NCBI GenBank assembly: GCA_907163375.1
Contig: CAJQUW010014764.1
Location: 62,001-126,000, forward strand
Length of the DNA: 64,000 nt
Source of the DNA: Prostheceraeus crozeri
Lineage: Eukaryota > Platyhelminthes > Polycladida > Euryleptidae
Reading direction: 5' to 3'
Part shown: piece after piece, positions 60,701 through 64,000 of the stretch
Position numbering within the stretch: the stretch's first letter is position 1
How the letters are laid out: each line of letters begins with the position of its first letter
Program-made: the position numbers and the translations under genes
Notes under the pieces: generated by a model
Seen by the model: the letters and a program-made list of their open reading frames with translations, nothing else
Databases searched by the model: none
Told to the model about the DNA's origin: nothing

Positions 60701-63700
60701 CTTGCTGGCACAATGTTTTTGATGGTCATGTCTCAGTTGCACTTGTCTCGCGTGTTTTAATTGCGTATTTCAAAAAAAGACTTCAGTGGCGGTGCTAACT
60801 TCACATCACCGCCATTTTGTGGTTTCGGGGACTAATTTCTCAGCAAGTACGGGGATTTACGTGCTGAAACTTGCTGGCACAATGTTTTTGATGGTCTTCT
60901 ATCTGTTGTGCATGTTTCGTATGTTTTGATTGTGTATTTTGGAAAAAATTTTAGTGGCGGTGCTAACTTCACATCACCGCCATGTCGAACTTTCAACCAC
61001 CGATTTCTCCTAAACTAGGGGGAATTCTTTCAAAATAGTGAGTGGCACATGCTGGCACACTCCATCTAGATCGATTCTGATCGTTGGTGTCTTGACTGGC
61101 ACATTCCATTTTTCAAGATGGCGGTGCCAACTTCACATCACCGCCAGCGCATTGAGCTTTCGGGGGCTAATTTCTCCGCAAGTACGGCGTCTTAGGAGAA
61201 GAAACTTGCTGGCACAATGTTTTTGATGGTCATGTCTCAGTTGTACTTGTCTCGCGTGTTTTAATTGCGTATTTCAAAAAAAGACTTAAGTGGCGGTGCT
61301 AACTTCACATCACCGCCATTTTGTGGTTTCGGGGACTAATTTCTCAGCAAGTACGGGGATTTACGTGCTGAAACTTGCTGGCACAATGTTTTTGATGGTC
61401 TTCTATCTGTTGTGCATGTTTCGTATGTTTTGATTGTGTATTTTGGAAAAAAATTTTAGTGGCGGTGCTAACTTCACATCACCGCCATGTCGAACTTTCA
61501 ACCAGCGATTTCTCCTAAACTAGGGGGAATTCTTTCAAAATGGTGAGTGGCACATGCTGGCACACTCCATCCAGATCGATTCTGATCGTTGGTTTGACTG
61601 GCACATTCCATTTTTCAAGATGGCGGTGCCAACTTCACATCACCGCCAGCGCATTGAGCTTTCGGGGGCTAATTTCTCCGCAAGTACGGCGTCTTAGGAG
61701 AAGAAACTTGCTGGCACAATGTTTTTGATGGTCATGTCTCAGTTGCACTTGTCTCGCGTGTTTTAATTGCGTATTTCAAAAAAAGACTTCAGTGGCGGTG
61801 CTAACTTCACATCACCGCCATTTTGTGGTTTCGGGGACTAATTTCTCAGCAAGTACGGGGATTTACGTGCTGAAACTTGCTGGCACAATGTTTTTGATGG
61901 TCTTCTATCTGTTTTGCATGTTTCGTATGTTTTGATTGTGTATTTTGGAAAACAATTTTAGTGGCGGTGCTAACTTCACATCACCGCCATGTCGAACTTT
62001 CAACCAGCGATTTCTCCTAAACTAGGGGGAATTCTTTCAAAATAGTGAGTGGCACATGCTGGCACACTCCATCTAGATCGATTCTGATCGTTGGTTTGAC
62101 TGGCACATTCCATTTTTCAAGATGGCGGTGCCAACTTCACATCACCGCCAGCGCATTGAGCTTTCGGGGGTTAATTTCTCCGCAAGTACGGCGTCTTAGG
62201 AGAAGAAACTTGCTGGCACAATGTTTTTGATGGTCATGTCTCAGTTGTACTTGTCTCGCGTGTTTTAATTGCGTATTTCAAAAAAAGACTTCAGTGGCGG
62301 TGCTAACTTCACATCACCGCCATTTTGTGGTTTCGGGGACTAATTTCTCAGCAAGTACGGGGATTTACGTGCTGAAACTTGCTGGCACAATGTTTTTGAT
62401 GGTCTTCTATCTGTCGTGCATGTTTCGTATGTTTTGATTGTGTATTTTGGAAAAAAAGTTTAGTGGCGGTGCTGACTTCACATCACCGCCATGTCGAACT
62501 TTCAATCAGCGATTTCTCCTAAACTAGGGGAAATCCTTTCAAAATGGTGAGTGGCACATGCTGGCACACTCCATCCAGATCGATTCTGATCGTTGGTTTG
62601 ACTGGCACATTCCATTTTTCAAGATGGCGGTGCCAACTTCACATCACCGCCAGCGCATTGAGCTTTCGGGGGCTAATTTCTCCGCAAGTACGGCGTCTTA
62701 GGAGAAGAAACTTGCTGGCACAATGTTTTTGATGGTCATGTCTCAGTTGTACTTGTCTCGCGTGTTTTAATTGCGTATTTCAAAAAAAGACTTCAGTGGC
62801 GGTGCTAACTTCACATCACCGCCATTTTGTGGTTTCGGGGACTAATTTCTCAGCAAGTACGGGGATTTACGTGCTGAAACTTGCTGGCACAATGTTTTTG
62901 ATGGTCTTCTATCTGTTGTGCATGTTTCGTATGTTTTGATTGTGTATTTTGGAAAAAATTTTAGTGGCGGTGCTAACTTCACATCACCGCCATGTCGAAC
63001 TTTCAACCAGCGATTTCTCCTAAACTAGGGGGAATTCTTTCAAAATAGTGAGTGGCACATGCTGGCACACTCCATCTAGATCGATTCTGATCGTTGGTGT
63101 CTTGACTGGCACATTCCATTTTTCAAGATGGCGGTGCCAACTTCACATCACCGCCAGCGCATTGAGCTTTCGGGGGCTAATTTCTCCGCAAGTACGGCGT
63201 CTTAGGAGAAGAAACTTGCTGGCACAATGTTTTTGATGGTCATGTCTCAGTTGTACTTGTCTCGCGTGTTTTAATTGCGTATTTCAAAAAAAGACTTTAG
63301 TGGCGGTGCTAACTTCACATCACCGCCATTTTGTGGTTTCGGGGACTAATTTCTCAGCAAGTACGGAGATTTACGTGCTGAAACTTGCTGGCACAATGTT
63401 TTTGATGGTCTTCTATCTGTTGTGCATGTTTCGTATGTTTTGATTGTGTATTTTGGAAAAAATTTTAGTGGCGGTGCTAACTTCACATCACCGCCTTGTC
63501 GAACTTTCAACCAGCGATTTCTCCTAAACTAGGGGGAATTCTTTCAAAATAGTGAGTGGCACATGCTGGCACACTCCATCCTGATCGATTCTGATCGTTG
63601 GTTTGACTGGCACATTCCATTTTTCAAGATGGCGGTGCCAACTTCACATCACCGCCAGCGCATTGAGCTATCGGGGGTTAATTTCTCCGCAAGTACGGCG

Positions 63701-64000
63701 TCTTAGGAGAAGAAACTTGCTGGCACAATGTTTTTGATGGTCTTCTATCTGTTGTGCGTGTTTCGTATGTTTTGATTGTGTATGTTGGAAAAAATTTTAG
63801 TGGCGGTGCTAACTTCACATCACCGCCATGTCGAACTTTCAACCAGCGATTTCTCTTAAACTAGGGGGAATTCTTTCAAAATAGTGAGTGGCACATGCTG
63901 GCACACTCCATCTAGATCGATTCTGATCGTTGGTTTGACTGGCACATTCCATTTTTCAAGATGGCGGTGCCAACTTCACATCACCGCCAGCGCATTGAGC
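48756..64000 (+). repeat. Right arm: satellite array of about 30 units of 503 bp
   Basis: After 125 bp of single-copy arm (to about 48,885) and a diverged junction unit, 500-505-bp units run to the window end. Each is a trimer of subunits A (172 bp), B (170 bp) and C (161 bp), for example at 49,584, 49,756 and 49,926, all starting with CTAACTTCACATCACCGCC or a close variant. Every joint forms a hairpin with stem TGGCGGTG/CACCGCCA. Units differ by a few percent. Confidence 0.93.
63638..63808 (+). repeat. Hybrid A/B satellite subunit in the right arm
   Basis: This 171-bp subunit starts as A and ends as B, switching in the same shared tract as the hybrid at 45,744-45,915. It reduces this unit from a trimer to a dimer of about 332 bp. 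A further C subunit (63,809-63,969) and the start of an A subunit follow. Confidence 0.8.

Noticed and set aside
49498-63236. Recurrent frames of 61-67 codons in each satellite unit
   Set aside because: They begin with GTG, arise from the same satellite sequence on every repeat and show no protein-like conservation beyond that of the DNA. They are by-products of the array.
49584-64000. CRISPR-like regularly spaced palindromes
   Set aside because: The palindromic CACCGCCA joints are regular, but the 'spacers' are homologous subunits, the setting is eukaryotic and no cas gene exists. It is a satellite.
1-64000. tRNA and rRNA genes
   Set aside because: I saw no cloverleaf with A and B boxes and no rRNA core sequence. 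The GC-rich block near 41,150 was considered and does not fold like a tRNA.

Overview
The window looks like a repeat-rich, intergenic part of an invertebrate nuclear genome. Supporting this are GT-AG introns, TATA boxes about 25-30 bp upstream of short non-coding first exons, LINE remains, GA microsatellites, a large satellite array and several Polinton-type relics. The style fits an arthropod, perhaps a crustacean, but no gene here fixes the species.

Region 1 (1 to about 12,440) is most of an AT-rich Polinton/Maverick-type (adintovirus-like) element whose left end lies outside the window. It carries a double-jelly-roll major capsid protein, a penton-type minor capsid protein, an FtsK/HerA-type packaging ATPase, a protein-primed family B DNA polymerase, a fibre-like protein, zinc-finger and membrane proteins and several unknowns. 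No integrase or adenain-type protease is visible. The element is broken in roughly six to ten places, but several genes are still open. Region 2 (12,680-15,035) holds a spliced minus-strand gene for an acidic coiled-coil protein, with a TATA promoter, an untranslated first exon and a possible second promoter.

Region 3 (15,098-39,836) is a 24.7-kb structure bounded by long inverted repeats that are themselves built from tandem 316-bp units, as in foldback elements. Between them lie ten tandem copies of a 2.13-kb unit carrying the 3' part of a LINE reverse transcriptase, then a longer remnant of a related LINE. Sequence variants recur every third unit, so the array has been expanded in multi-unit blocks.

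Region 4 (39,837-45,583) has a second and possibly a third Polinton-type polymerase relic, a spliced zinc-finger gene with its own TATA promoter, and a 993-bp non-autonomous DNA transposon inserted in one polymerase relic. Region 5 (45,561-64,000 and beyond) is a satellite of 503-bp units, each a trimer of about 161-172-bp subunits with strong hairpins. It is arranged as two inverted arms around a 655-bp core and sits in the polymerase relic. The window thus shows a nest of insertions: transposon and satellite in polymerase relic, and LINE array in foldback element.
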